Source of the DNA: Hydractinia symbiolongicarpus
Taxonomy: Eukaryota > Cnidaria > Hydrozoa > Anthoathecata > Hydractiniidae
Direction of reading: 5' to 3'
Assembly: GCF_029227915.1 (NCBI RefSeq)
Contig: NC_079881.1
Location: forward strand, 9,362,001 to 9,426,000
Length of the DNA stretch: 64,000 nucleotides
Each line of letters starts with the position of its first letter. Positions within the stretch are counted from its first letter, which is position 1. The notes beneath the pieces are model-generated. The model made no database searches. It saw nothing but the letters and a program-made list of their open reading frames with translations, and was not told the origin of the DNA. A program made the translations under genes and the position numbers. Shown here one piece after another: positions 1-10,512 of this stretch.

Positions 1-297
1 AAGGTTGCCAGGATGATCTATTCAGTTCCTATTGGTACTACTATGTACTAGAGTCCTGCGAAGGTGGTTCAGTGCATTTAAAGCTGACATTTGAGCTACA
101 AAAGTCGTGCAAGCGCAGCAATCGGTTAAATGGACAACCGCCTAAGATATCAATCCTATTTTTATTATGAACGCTAAGCAGAAAGGATCGATTCACACTT
201 TTATAGTCTCTGCCATGACTCGGGTGGGGTTTGAACCCAAAACCTCCCGCACTGGAAGCGAACGTTCTACCACAAGGCTACCAGTTCCTTGCATTTT
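1..297 (-). mobile_element. tRNA-derived SINE, family S1 (3' end cut by window edge)
   Basis: Read on the minus strand, the right end (about 225-297) is tRNA-like: TAGCCTTGTGGTAGAAC resembles the A box and GGTTCAAACCCC-like bases form the B box of a Pol III promoter. The body that follows matches the plus-strand copy at 18650-18960 along nearly its whole length, including the shared words for a stretch around 'tctagttgagcg' and 'gtagctcaaa'. The 3' tail runs off the window's left edge. Two diverged copies in opposite orientations with a tRNA-like head support a SINE rather than a functional tRNA gene. Confidence 0.8.
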
Positions 298-1075
298 GTT
301 TTGTTTCAGAGTGGAAAACTTTTGATCTTTACAATTTTTGATCTCTACAATTAACGGAAACTCCACGGAAACCTCTGATTAACGGAGAGATTTCATTACA
401 CCGGCCCAATTCTGACTGAAATCTTGAGAAAAATTTCTAAAATACGTACAAGCAATTAACGGACACTTCAATAAGCGGATACATTTTTTTATACAAAATA
501 AGGATTTTTGAACTTTTGTCTTTCTAATTTGCGAATATGATGCTCATTAAAAAAATCGTAGAGAAATGGCGAGCTAAGAAAGCAGGATATTTTTATTTTC
601 ATCACTCACAAAAAGAGCCATGAAAAGATCCGTCATTTGAATTCGATGACGTCAGCAATAACCCGTTGATACCCAAAAGTTTAAGAAATTTGTTAACCGG
701 TTGCCTCTATTCTGTAGAGCTGGAAACGTTATTCAAGAAAATGTATAAGATTATGCGCGTTTCATGAAAAATGAAAAAAATATAGCTTATTATTATTAAC
801 AATTATAATTTTACAGGTTGACTACGTCAGAAATATTTACAATCCTGGTATCAATGTAGGACCTGTTGAAACAAAAAATAGTAATAAATGAAATTTTATA
901 ATAGGTAATAAATTAGGTATTTTTTTCTATATATATTATACAAAAACAAATAAACAAATAAGGTAATCGAAAATAAATAAATTAATTAGATAGGTGAGAT
1001 GGAAAAAAGCAAACTGGTACACTGATGACACTGGTACACTGATGACGTAAGAATGGGATAGCACGAAAATTATTC
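298..1075. other. Non-coding stretch with Helitron H2 relics
   Basis: No credible coding sequence. Around 640-760 the bases GATGACGTCAGCAA, a CCGGTTGCCTCTATT-like string and CAAGAAAATGTATAAGATTAT match the internal module of the H2 Helitron family (compare 55900-56400), in the same sense as the minus-oriented copies. The rest is AT-rich with no feature that I recognise. Confidence 0.45.
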
Positions 1076-1076
1076 T

Positions 1077-1410
1077 ACATTGCTTAGTCAAAACACTCGC
1101 ACACAGGCAACAAAATCAATAGAGAGAGAATCCTAGAACAAAATGAAAGGCAATCAGGAAAAAAACGATTCAAATTGGATCAAATAGCATGAGACAAACA
1201 AAGTTATGGAGGAAAGAAATTAAACAATGCAAGAAAACCAAAAATCAAAACAAAGTATACATAGTAACGATAATAATAGAATGATCAGAAAAATATATAC
1301 ATATAAATTACTACAACTGCTTAGTCAAAACACTCTCAGGCAACAAAATCAATAAAGAGAGAAACTTAGAACAAAATGAAAGGCAATCAGGATACAAAAA
1401 ACAAACAGAC
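1077..1410. repeat. Tandem duplication, period about 239 bp
   Basis: The string GCTTAGTCAAAACACTC followed by CAGGCAACAAAATCAATA and AGAACAAAATGAAAGGCAAT occurs at about 1081-1160 and again at about 1320-1390. The block lies just downstream of the non-LTR RT remnant (minus strand), so it may be duplicated 3' untranslated sequence of that element. Confidence 0.6.
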
Positions 1411-1430
1411 AGTAAAAATAAATTGAATAA

Positions 1431-2040
1431 CTAAAACAAATTAACTACGTTGATATTTCTTTTAAAAACAATAAATGACTTTTCGTTTCTCAAAGGTAAA
1501 TCAAGTTTATTGAACAGCAAGGTTCCTTGATAACCAGTGGTTTTGCGACCAGCTTCGGTTCGAACACGTGTTCGATGTTCTATAAATTCGTATTGAACAT
1601 TTTGAATTGGTTCCAGGTTGTGAACGATTTAAATACATCGGTTACCATTTTTCGATCTATTTTGTTGCGCTTGAAACTTGATTTTCCAGGTTAAGTTCAA
1701 GCCAGAAAATAGAGGGTAGCAATAATGAAACAGTGGATTTATCATGGATTTGTAGATAGTTTCCGCCACCGTCGGTGGTAAAGTATAACGAATTCGACTG
1801 AGCAATGTAACACGTGAGCATATTCTCTTGTAAACCGAATTATAATAAAAATTCAAATTCAAATGTTGATCCAATGTTACTCCAAGATATTGGTACGATT
1901 CAGGTCGGTTCAATTCTACAGTATTAATATTGATCAAACAATTTGGTTGTTTGGATGGACGTGAACCATATAATACAAATTCAATAGAAATATTGATGAC
2001 ATCAGCAATGTAAATTTGAGATTTTTTAGTAATTTTCATT
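1431..2040 (-). pseudogene. Non-LTR retrotransposon reverse transcriptase, C-terminal remnant
   Basis: The open frame at 1629-2039 contains YLGVTLDQHLNLNFYYNSVY and MINPLFHYCYPLFSG, which match the thumb/C-terminal region of CR1/L2-type reverse transcriptases (compare YLGVTFDQKMQWEKHIN in the element at 61385-62824). A frameshift near 1629 interrupts it. In another frame the element's usual ending continues (RTRVRTEAGRKTTGYQ, then KSFIVFKRNINVVNLF, then stop at 1431). The catalytic palm is absent, so this is a 5'-truncated, inactive copy. It abuts Helitron H2 sequence at about 2050. Confidence 0.8.
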
Positions 2041-2049
2041 GAATGGAGT

Positions 2050-2557
2050 TAGAAAGTCTAATAAAATAAATGTGTATGATCATGTGCTTTCGACAAACGG
2101 TAACAGATATATTGTGGTTTTAAAGGTATTTCGATGCATTTATGAATTTGTTTGTTTCTAAAAATTTACCAAGGAGATTAGTCCTAATTTTGTACACTAG
2201 AACGGCGTTACCAACTGTAATAATATTATTAACGGCGATCTTTGTAATTACGTAATGTTTCAATAGCCGATAAACAAATTAGACTTATTTTTTCAAATAT
2301 ATGCATTCCTTAGGAAGAAAAAAATATCTCCTTTGGAAAGTCTAACTTTGAAATGGTTCATTATTTTTAGTCACAGACAAACTTTTCGTATTAATGTAAT
2401 AGATTAAGCTATTGACATTAAATTAATGTTATTGACGTCGTGCCACAACGTCAGAAAAAATTAACAAATAACAAACAACTTTTTCGCCTACATCACAGGA
2501 AATGAAGATATCCTCCTTTGCCTGTTAGACACATGGACAGAGTATTAGTATTTAAGA
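2050..2557 (-). mobile_element. Helitron-like element, family H2, degenerate
   Basis: Matches H2 copies at 55861-56755: TGTATGATCATGTGCTTT, GACAAACGGTAACAGATATATTG and, near its 5' end, TATTGACGTCGTGCCACAACG. The minus-strand 5' terminus is at about 2557, where the next element's CTAG begins, giving the same head-to-tail junction seen elsewhere. The left part has been replaced or truncated by the RT remnant. Confidence 0.55.
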
Positions 2558-3480
2558 CTAGTCAATAGGCCCGCGGAAAAGGTTCGTTTAGGATGAAAAT
2601 TTTTGCCTCTCTGAGCACCGAAACGGGAGTAGACGTGTGTTCTAATCTCATCTTGGTAATTTTTTTTTTTTGCTGTTATATAAGTAAGTGTTCAAAATCA
2701 TTCTTTAACTAACCGATAAAGTAAAAGTGTCTCCACCAAAGTTTACAAAAGTGAATGTAGAGGCAGAATAAAGGTCTCCCAAATGCCCGGAAAGTAGTCT
2801 GCAAAGATTTCCACAACATTACGTAAGAGAGAAACGAAGACTTTTATCGACCATTAACTTTCTGCTTTCCTATTCTGGGCTTCACGTTCAAGGAATTTTC
2901 CGTACAAGAAGATCTTACAAATCAATTTTGAAAAAATAACTGCATAGTGCGTAACAAATATTATTTCCTATCTAAAAAGAAATATATGTCGTGTCTAACT
3001 TCGTAACACATCAAAATCTGATAGACAGCTTTTTGTAAACTTTATTCGCGAGGTTGTCTACGTATATCATACATCTTGTTTTTTTTCTAATACATTTGTT
3101 CACCCGTTGCCTCTATTGTGAAATTTGAAACGCTGATAATATAAAAGGAACAAACGTTGAGGAGAAATCAGGGGTAAATTGTTGTCTATTATTGTGTGAA
3201 GCTTAAAATGCTGGTTTAAAAAATGTATAAGTTGTGTGCCTTTGACGAACGGTTGCAATCTGTCGTGTCCGAAACGGGTGAGCCGGCTTTGGGAAATTGG
3301 CCTAATTTTGGTCTAAGGTGGTCCCTAGTTCCCCCAGTCCCCCCATGCGGCAGCTTACGTCATTTATTTTCAGGCGTTTTCAAGTTATTTAGCCCTAAGT
3401 TTGAAATTACAATGCAATTGCTTTACCAATCATAATGTCAAACTGATATATTAACGTCAGCAAATAGCCAATTTGTCGGC
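2558..3480 (-). mobile_element. Helitron-like element, family H2, degenerate
   Basis: Begins with CTAGTCAATAGGCCCGCGG on the plus strand, the reverse of the H2 3' end. Internal modules at 3105-3440 match intact copies: CCCGTTGCCTCTATTGTG, TTTGACGAACGGTTGCA, AAATTGGCCTAATTTTGGTC and GGTGGTCCCTAGTT. The short open frame 3223-3435 is element DNA and not a gene. The 5' end is indistinct. Confidence 0.55.
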
Positions 3481-4705
3481 AAACGAATATTGGAAAACAG
3501 AGAGTACCGTCGGTGAAAAGTGACGAATTTTTGTCTTGGTGACGAATATTTTTAACCGATGAATTTGTCAAACTCCCCTGGCAAAAAATTCGTCGCTGGA
3601 AAGTGACGAATATTTTTCACCGACAAATTTTTTAACTGCTGAAGTTTTTAACCGACGGATTTTTCACGGATAAGGTATGGGCGATACCTAACACAATCCA
3701 TCCCTGTATGTAGGGTACTGTAACTATTAATTTCTTTTTCCATGTTTTCTGAATCCACTAAACATTAATATCGCCATACGTAATTCTCAGTTCTCTAAAA
3801 ACGATCAGATGGAAGAAATGGAAGGAATAACCCTGGTAACCATAGCAATGAATTTTTAACATTTCGACAAACTTTATCTGAACATACATTTTTTTATATT
3901 CATTTTCGTGACAAATTGGATACTGCAAAGCGTTAAAAAAATATATTAAAAATATATAATTTGATTTATGTTTTCAATAAATTTTATTTTCTGTTATAAA
4001 AATTTATCAAACATCTGCAGGCAAAGTTTTATTAAACTTATAAACCTTGTTTCCAGCCTTTCCTGAAAACTAACTGTGTTCCATTTAAACGATTGAAAAT
4101 AAGCCATTCCTAGGTTCTTTTTTAAAGTTGCTTTATACTGATATATCAGAATTTTATTAATTTTTATTATAAAAATATTATTATAAAAATCAAGAAATCA
4201 CGAATAATTGCAATATTTAGAACCAGTTAGCAGTTTGAAAACAATATGGCGGTTTAAAAAAAAAACAGGTGTGTTATATTAACGCTTAGGTTACTGGTTG
4301 TGTAATCTAATTACTTTTGTTTTTCAGTTATTCTGTAATAAGAATTAAAAAAGGTGCAGATGTTTTAAATTTGTTGTTTAAACAATGAAGTTCTACTTGA
4401 TTGAGTATTTTGTCGTTGTTGGAGTTAAATCGCAACTTCAATGACGGTAGCTACGACAGCATATTCAACCTTTTGATTGGTTCGTTTTGTTTTTAGTTTT
4501 TGAATAATGAAAACAAATACAAACAAACCTACCAGACAAACGCTAGCAACATAGTTTTTTGGGTTTGCTTCGCAAATAATTTTAGAAAAAAAACGAAAGT
4601 TCTGAAATGTCATTACACACAAGAATACAAGTACAGCCTGCTGTTTTGCGAGGGAAAAACGTTAAAATAACAGGACGAAATGTGTCACCTTTTCCAAGTA
4701 TTGCA
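3481..4705. other. Intergenic, with small foldback repeats
   Basis: From 3500 to 3665 the words GTGACGAAT(A)TTTTT and ACCGAC/ACCGAT recur in both orientations, for example AAATTCGTC...GACGAATATTT, so this stretch can fold into hairpins and may be a foldback or MITE relic. The remainder up to the receptor start is AT-rich and presumably holds its promoter. I identified no TATA box or initiator with confidence. Confidence 0.35.
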
Positions 4706-6619
4706 ATGAAAAGCGCTGTGGTTAATTTCATCACGTTAACTGTATTTCTTCCTCATTGTGTTGAAGGACAATTTCAAGGTTTGAAATGCATTAACATCAC
4801 ATTAAACGAAACTCAGATACTCTGCCTTAACATAACAACTCCAACTGTTGTCACGATGCCAAGACATCATCCAAAGGGTATCAGTTTCATCTTATCACCC
4901 AATCAAATTACTCCAAGTAAAGGTTTATGCACGGATAGCGAGAAGAGCGGCAACTGTATCGATTTCTTCTGTACCTATGGTTACATTAAAAATGGTAGCT
5001 CTTGTGTTAAACAGAAGGTCAAAGCGAATAAGAAAGCTAGAACTCCAACATTTAATTCTTGTTTACAGGTTGCCAATTTCTCAATGTTTTTAAAAGTCAA
5101 TGGAAACGAACTTAAAAGGCCTAATTGGAAATTCAAAAGTTTCATGGGCCCAGAGTATACTTTTGAACAAACTTTAGATAAGAATTTCGTTAGACTTAAC
5201 AGTCCACTTACGTTTAAACTTCCTCGGATAATTAATGACGTTAGAAATCAATTCAGGTATGGAAAATTTATCAAGAAATTCTATTATTCTTCCACATCAG
5301 CACATTTTACTAAAATGTACGGCCTTGCTTTCGCACGAACATTTCCTAATGGAAGCTTATGCGCCAACACATTGCATCTACCTGTTGGAAAACAAATGCA
5401 ATTTAACACTAACTGTACGGTGACGATCCAAAACCAAACATTTGATTTCATAGCATTAATTGAGCAGACTAATAATTCAGTGATAAAAAACGAAATTATT
5501 GTATGCCGTCAATTTTATCACACAAAAAGATCGGGCTGTCCTTTACGTTTATTGAGTAACACGTCCGTGGATGAGAATCAAACATTGATTGATCATGCAA
5601 CAAAGAAACGCTACAAACCGGACGAATATCTCCCTTATGCTACTGGTATGGGTACATGTATACAACTACAGAGACACAGTGCATACAGCTGGCACATACT
5701 ACTGGAAAATATAGAACGTTATGTTACTTTAGTTGGATTGCCAGTTGGGATTTTTTGTTATGTATGGTTATTGATTGTATTTTTAAGAAATCGGAAGCTG
5801 CAAAACATTTCTGGGTTAACCACTATCGGCTTGTGCATATCTCTTTTGCTTTCAGATATATTTTTTCTCTTTGCGTTATTTTCTGCAAAATACAAAAAGT
5901 TATGTACAGTAACCGCCATTTTGCTTCATTGGAGCCTATTACTTGGCTATGTATGGGCCGTAATTATTTCTTTTGAAATCGCGATAAGTTTTCGTTCGTC
6001 ATTTACATTAATCAGAAATCGACGCGGCTGCAAACGCTTTTGGAATTATGCATCGGTAGCCATACTCGTTGCTACAGCAACCATCATAACATCGCTAGTG
6101 CTAACAAAAACCAAAACTCTAGATTTCAAATATGGTGGAGACAGTGGCGTATGTTGGATTCAGAACTACGAGGCTGCCATATTTAGTTTTGTTGCACCCG
6201 TGGCGTTTTTAACATTGACTTCTATAACTTTACTATTTTATACAATCTTTACTATAGACAAGGAAACAAAGAAAAATAAAGGATTGATAAAGAATAGCGG
6301 AACAGACATATCAAAAGTAGCTTTAAGATTGATACTGACTCTGGGTACAATCGAATGTTTGGGATTCATCCGAATTACAAGATCGGATTTATCGGAATCA
6401 GAGGAAATCTTTAACGCTACTTTTCAATTCATTTTCACTTGCATGAGAAGTTTTCGAGGTTGCTGCCTGTGGGGTGTTTTAATTTGCAGTCGAAGGATAA
6501 AAACGTTACACAAGGAATGGCTGAGAAAACACGTTTTTGCTGAAAATAAAACAATTAGTTTTCAGTCTGGAAAATCAGTTTTAAGAATTCGCAGTACAAC
6601 AACTGAATCGATATGCTGA
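4706..6619 (+). CDS. Class B / Methuselah-like seven-transmembrane receptor
   Basis: Encodes a likely cell-surface G-protein-coupled receptor in one uninterrupted frame. I chose the Met at 4706 (33 codons into the longest frame) because it starts a good signal peptide, MKSAVVNFITLTVFLPHCVEG, with cleavage before QFQG. The ectodomain (about residues 22-335) is cysteine-rich with many N-glycosylation sequons and a CIDFFCTYGY segment. Seven hydrophobic helices occupy about residues 338-605. Class B-like details include the TM3-intracellular loop GYVWAVIISFEIAISF, a single CWI cysteine in extracellular loop 2, TM6 LRLILTLGTIECLGF and a basic tail. No GPS proteolysis motif or recognisable GAIN domain is visible, so it is closer to secretin/Methuselah-type receptors than to a typical adhesion GPCR. 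Ligand and G-protein coupling cannot be read from the sequence. Confidence 0.85.
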   Translation: MKSAVVNFITLTVFLPHCVEGQFQGLKCINITLNETQILCLNITTPTVVTMPRHHPKGISFILSPNQITPSKGLCTDSEKSGNCIDFFCTYGYIKNGSSCVKQKVKANKKARTPTFNSCLQVANFSMFLKVNGNELKRPNWKFKSFMGPEYTFEQTLDKNFVRLNSPLTFKLPRIINDVRNQFRYGKFIKKFYYSSTSAHFTKMYGLAFARTFPNGSLCANTLHLPVGKQMQFNTNCTVTIQNQTFDFIALIEQTNNSVIKNEIIVCRQFYHTKRSGCPLRLLSNTSVDENQTLIDHATKKRYKPDEYLPYATGMGTCIQLQRHSAYSWHILLENIERYVTLVGLPVGIFCYVWLLIVFLRNRKLQNISGLTTIGLCISLLLSDIFFLFALFSAKYKKLCTVTAILLHWSLLLGYVWAVIISFEIAISFRSSFTLIRNRRGCKRFWNYASVAILVATATIITSLVLTKTKTLDFKYGGDSGVCWIQNYEAAIFSFVAPVAFLTLTSITLLFYTIFTIDKETKKNKGLIKNSGTDISKVALRLILTLGTIECLGFIRITRSDLSESEEIFNATFQFIFTCMRSFRGCCLWGVLICSRRIKTLHKEWLRKHVFAENKTISFQSGKSVLRIRSTTTESIC

Positions 6620-6849
6620 TTTCAAAGGACAGTTTGTTCTCCTTTTTATTATTAGTTTTCCTAACATTTATTTTAGCATACCAACCCTCTTTATTTATGC
6701 AGAAATTACTCTTTTTTTAGAGCAAAAGTCATGGTATTTACGTGAAAAGAATCCATTATTGGCAAGCAATTTTAAAAAAATAGTTAATTGAGAAATGTCT
6801 GCTTTGATGGTTTATTCAAACTTGACTTTCCCAACATGTGTGACAGTGT

Positions 6850-7232
6850 AGCGTATAAGAAGTGCGCAGCGTTGCGCAAAAAGTGCGCAGTTTTGTATAA
6901 GAAGTGCGCAGTGATGCATTAGCAGTTCGCAGTGATTTATAGAAAGTTCCCAGTGGTGTATAAGAAGTGCGCAGTGTTTTATAAGAAGTCCGTAGTGTTG
7001 TATAAGAAGTACGCTGTGTTAAAAAGTTCATAGTGTTGTATAAAAAGTGCACAGTGTTTTGTAAGAAGTCCGTAGTGTTGTATAAGAAGTGCGCAGTATT
7101 GCATAAGAAGTGCTCAGTGTTGTTTAGGAAGTACGCATTTTTGTTAAAGAAGTTCACAGTCCCGTGTTAGAAGTGCACAGTGTTGCGTGAGAAGTATGCA
7201 GTATCTTTAAAAAAGCGCGCAGTATTGTATTA
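6850..7232. repeat. 21-bp minisatellite
   Basis: About 18 diverged tandem units of 21 bp of the form GTGTTGTATAAGAAGTGCGCA, beginning about 230 bp after the receptor stop codon. Most units keep AAGAAGTGCGCAGT. One unit at about 7017 is shortened to 17 bp. Because 21 is a multiple of three, the array stays open on the minus strand (6816-7157) and would encode a monotonous LRTSYT-type repeat. I regard that frame as a by-product of the repeat. Confidence 0.85.
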
Positions 7233-10200
7233 ATTTTTATGGAACTTCTGCAAACATAAACCATATAATTTTGCAAAGTGGAAAATAAGCTCGCGAAAAA
7301 TAAACTTTTGCAAAATCTTCAAAGCAACTTCTTTACTTTAATATATCTAGGAGGATTATGCACATATTTTATTTGCCGTGAGCGTACCAGTATGGATGTG
7401 ATTAGAGTAGGGAATCCTGAACTTAATATCTGCTAGATGGCTTGTGTTTTCAACATACATTATGTACCATGTGTCTTCTTCGGATTTTAGTGTATGTCTT
7501 CAATATAGGTGGATGTGTTGTGAGTTACATGTTATATCGTAATCTTCTGTTTGCACTGATGCTTAACATAACAATAACGAGCATTTTCGTAGGTTTGCAT
7601 AGATGGCGAATAATTAGATAGCCTTTGAATATCTGTATATGTAAATGAGTTTAAACTGCGTGGATGTAAAATATTTTTCGAATACTTGGTATCTCTAACA
7701 ACTATTGTTTTCTTTTCTTAGCCCAATAGGCCGAGTTGTTTCCAATATCCGGACCTAATTCTGCTACGGTTGTTTCCTCATCACTCAACAGAACATAGTT
7801 TTAAGATACCACAAAGGAAAAAAATGGTAAGATGGTAAAGGGATGGTAATGGTAAAAATGAAGTTTTTGCTTATGTCAGGATTTTTACTATGACGTTACG
7901 AAAAGCGTGACATTGATTCAAAATTGGTTTGTCTGTTTGAAATACATTGCTCTGGAAATCCGGTTCTACTGGTTATTGGATAACTTGCCCCAGACTCAGG
8001 AAATCGGGTAACTTATGTAATATTCCTTTAACGAAACAAAGCTATAGTAAAAGTTGAAAGAAAAGGTAGGATTTTGTGGGGTATGTAAGATTATTGAAAG
8101 TTTGACAACAAATTTAAAATCAACAAATTTAACAATTCGATAATAATTTTGATAAAATATTTAAGTTAAACATAACGATATAATGAAATAACTGGCTTAA
8201 AGATTAAGCTAAGCTGGTTGTTTTCTGTTCCAGACAAAATTACATTTCTCACTGAAGCGTAGGAGTTAATACGTGAATGATATCTCATTTGTTTTATCAA
8301 CCTTAATCCCAGCGCCTGTTGTCTCCACTTTACGCTATCTCGATATAAGGAAAAATCAATAAACATTGGTAACAAGTTTGCAGTTTTAGTCTGAACGAAA
8401 TCGCTCTAATGATTTCTATTTAATATACAATGAATACATTTTTTAGATTAGAATAGGATTGTTATCTATGCTCTGAGCGGTTCCTTGCTTTCATAATTTA
8501 CTGTTTCTTCAGCTGAGCGATAGAGCACAACACAGAGATGGTACGATTTTATTGGTAAGCTGCCTGTTTTAAATATTCGTACAAATTTTCGCGGAGCGAA
8601 GAAATACTTCGCGCGTAATATTCATCTGCTCATTAGGAATAAAAGCTTATTTCGCACATCCAAAGTTTTGCGCGACTTTATACTCAAAACACATTTTTTG
8701 TTTAAATTTGAGAGTTTTAGTAATTCTTTTTAAATCCAGTTTCCTTTTAGAAATTTTTTCCGCATAAATCAAACTGACGAACTCTTTGTACGCAACCGCG
8801 AAAATCGGTACGAATAACATAATTTTTTTCTGTCATTTTAATAACTCCAAGTGTCAGCGTTTAATATGGGTATCATAATCATTCGATTGAACGCCCCTAA
8901 GAACTGTTTTATCATAAGTGAAGCTTTTTGAAAAAAAGGCGCAAAATTAGGGCGCTATTACTTCTTAGCTACCCAGCATTTTCAAGGTGAGGAAATAAAC
9001 AAATGACTTTAAACTCCTGTATCTATATATTTGTTGGTCCAAAGTATGTAACGTTCGGGTCCAGGATTTTGAAGATTCGAAGAAAATTGTGAAGATTCGA
9101 TAAATTCATTTCTTAGAAAAGAGTGTTTTTTGTAGTGGCTACATAAACCAAAATAAAATTTACGGAATGCCTTTGGAGATGCTTATCAATATGTGGGCAT
9201 GACGTTGGATTATTTTGAATTTTCAGGCTCGTTCTCAAACTCCTTGGAGAGCGGCCAAAAAGCCATAATTAAGAAATTGTTGAATGACGATTATACTTAA
9301 TTTAGTCTTTGTCCAAATATCTCTAAAAAACCTTACAAGCCCTGGTGACGATGGCGCTTGGTTTACTAACGGTTTTAACATATTTATTATTATCAACCTG
9401 CTAATGTGTAGACCTAACAAGCTAATCCTATGCGTTAAAAAATTTAACATTAAATCACCATAAAAAATAAAAATATTTTTGACCATTTTGTGGTAAAGAA
9501 TGTTACAGAGTACAGGGGAGAAATTCTTTTCTTGGAATTTAATATCCTAATCCAAATCTAAAGTCCTACGATGAAAAATTTGGAGCCTTGTCTCACTTGG
9601 CCAACCCCATACCCTCTGATTAATTTCATTTGCAGCACACATCATCCTTATATGAAGAGATATTTGCAATCCTCTTTAATTAAAAAAAGACTGGGAACGT
9701 TCATAGCCTCACACCTTACATTTCCTTCTTTCGTTTTTATTTAGGTAAAATGGACAATTAAGTATTTGGGATTACATTTAATTAAATGCAATCCAATTTA
9801 ATTTTAATTTGTGTTGTAGGAGGTCCTTAGGATTAAAGACTTTCAAAACATTTTTGTTTTTTGTTAAAAAAATGGAGATGCTGCAAAGAACTTTATTGAA
9901 TTATAGATTTAATATAGTGTTGTCTCGACCCAACTTTCTTGTGTAGCAAAAAATACTCTCACATGAACTAAAGTATTAATTAAAAACGATATTTTAATCC
10001 TTCTTTTGACTTTAAGATCATATTCAGCAATTTAATCCGACACGTGAAAATGCTGTTTTGGTGGTATTAATGTTACGCTCAAAGTTCTTCTGTTTCAAGC
10101 AGAGGTCAATTAATACAAAATTAAAAAAACTGTTTGAACTGCTTGTTTCTTTGCTGTATGAACCAAAATATTTCACATTTTACTAAGTTCCAGGTGAGAA

Positions 10201-10512
10201 TTTCAGAAATCACATTAATTTTGTTTGACAAAGTGGAGAAATAGAAGCGGGACATCAAAGAAAAGTAATTCAGAAAAGGTGTATTTGAAATTTTAGCTTC
10301 AGCAGAAATTATTTTCAACAAACTTCAGAAAAACAATAACCTTGCCACTTACCTGCGCAAAATAATTGAGATTTTTAGTTATGGCAATCAACAAGGTGCC
10401 CCCACACATTTACCATAAATGTGATAATGAAAAAATATAGAACGCAATTTTTCTGTTTCTTGGAACAGCTATTAATCTCCTAATTTCATATCTTTTTTGC
10501 TTCTCTATTTAG
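7233..10512. other. Intergenic region, 3.3 kb
   Basis: No recognisable coding sequence. Short open frames here have no known domain and biased, AT-driven composition. A small inverted motif (TTCGCGGAGCGAAG / CTTCGCGCG) lies at about 8588-8615. The 5' exon or exons and promoter of the gene that continues at 10513 must lie in this interval, but I could not place the initiator ATG. Confidence 0.4.

Noticed and set aside
225-297. Functional tRNA gene at the left edge
   Set aside because: The tRNA-like part continues into a 200-bp body repeated at 18650, and stem pairing is poor, so it is a SINE head.
6816-7157. 113-codon minus-strand frame with a repeated LRTSYT pattern
   Set aside because: It is the 21-bp minisatellite read in frame; no domain, and the units diverge as DNA rather than as protein.
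10378-10398. ATGGCAATCAACAAG followed by GTGCCC as first exon of the AMOP-protein gene
   Set aside because: Joining this donor to the acceptor at 10512 gives the wrong reading phase for the signal-peptide frame.
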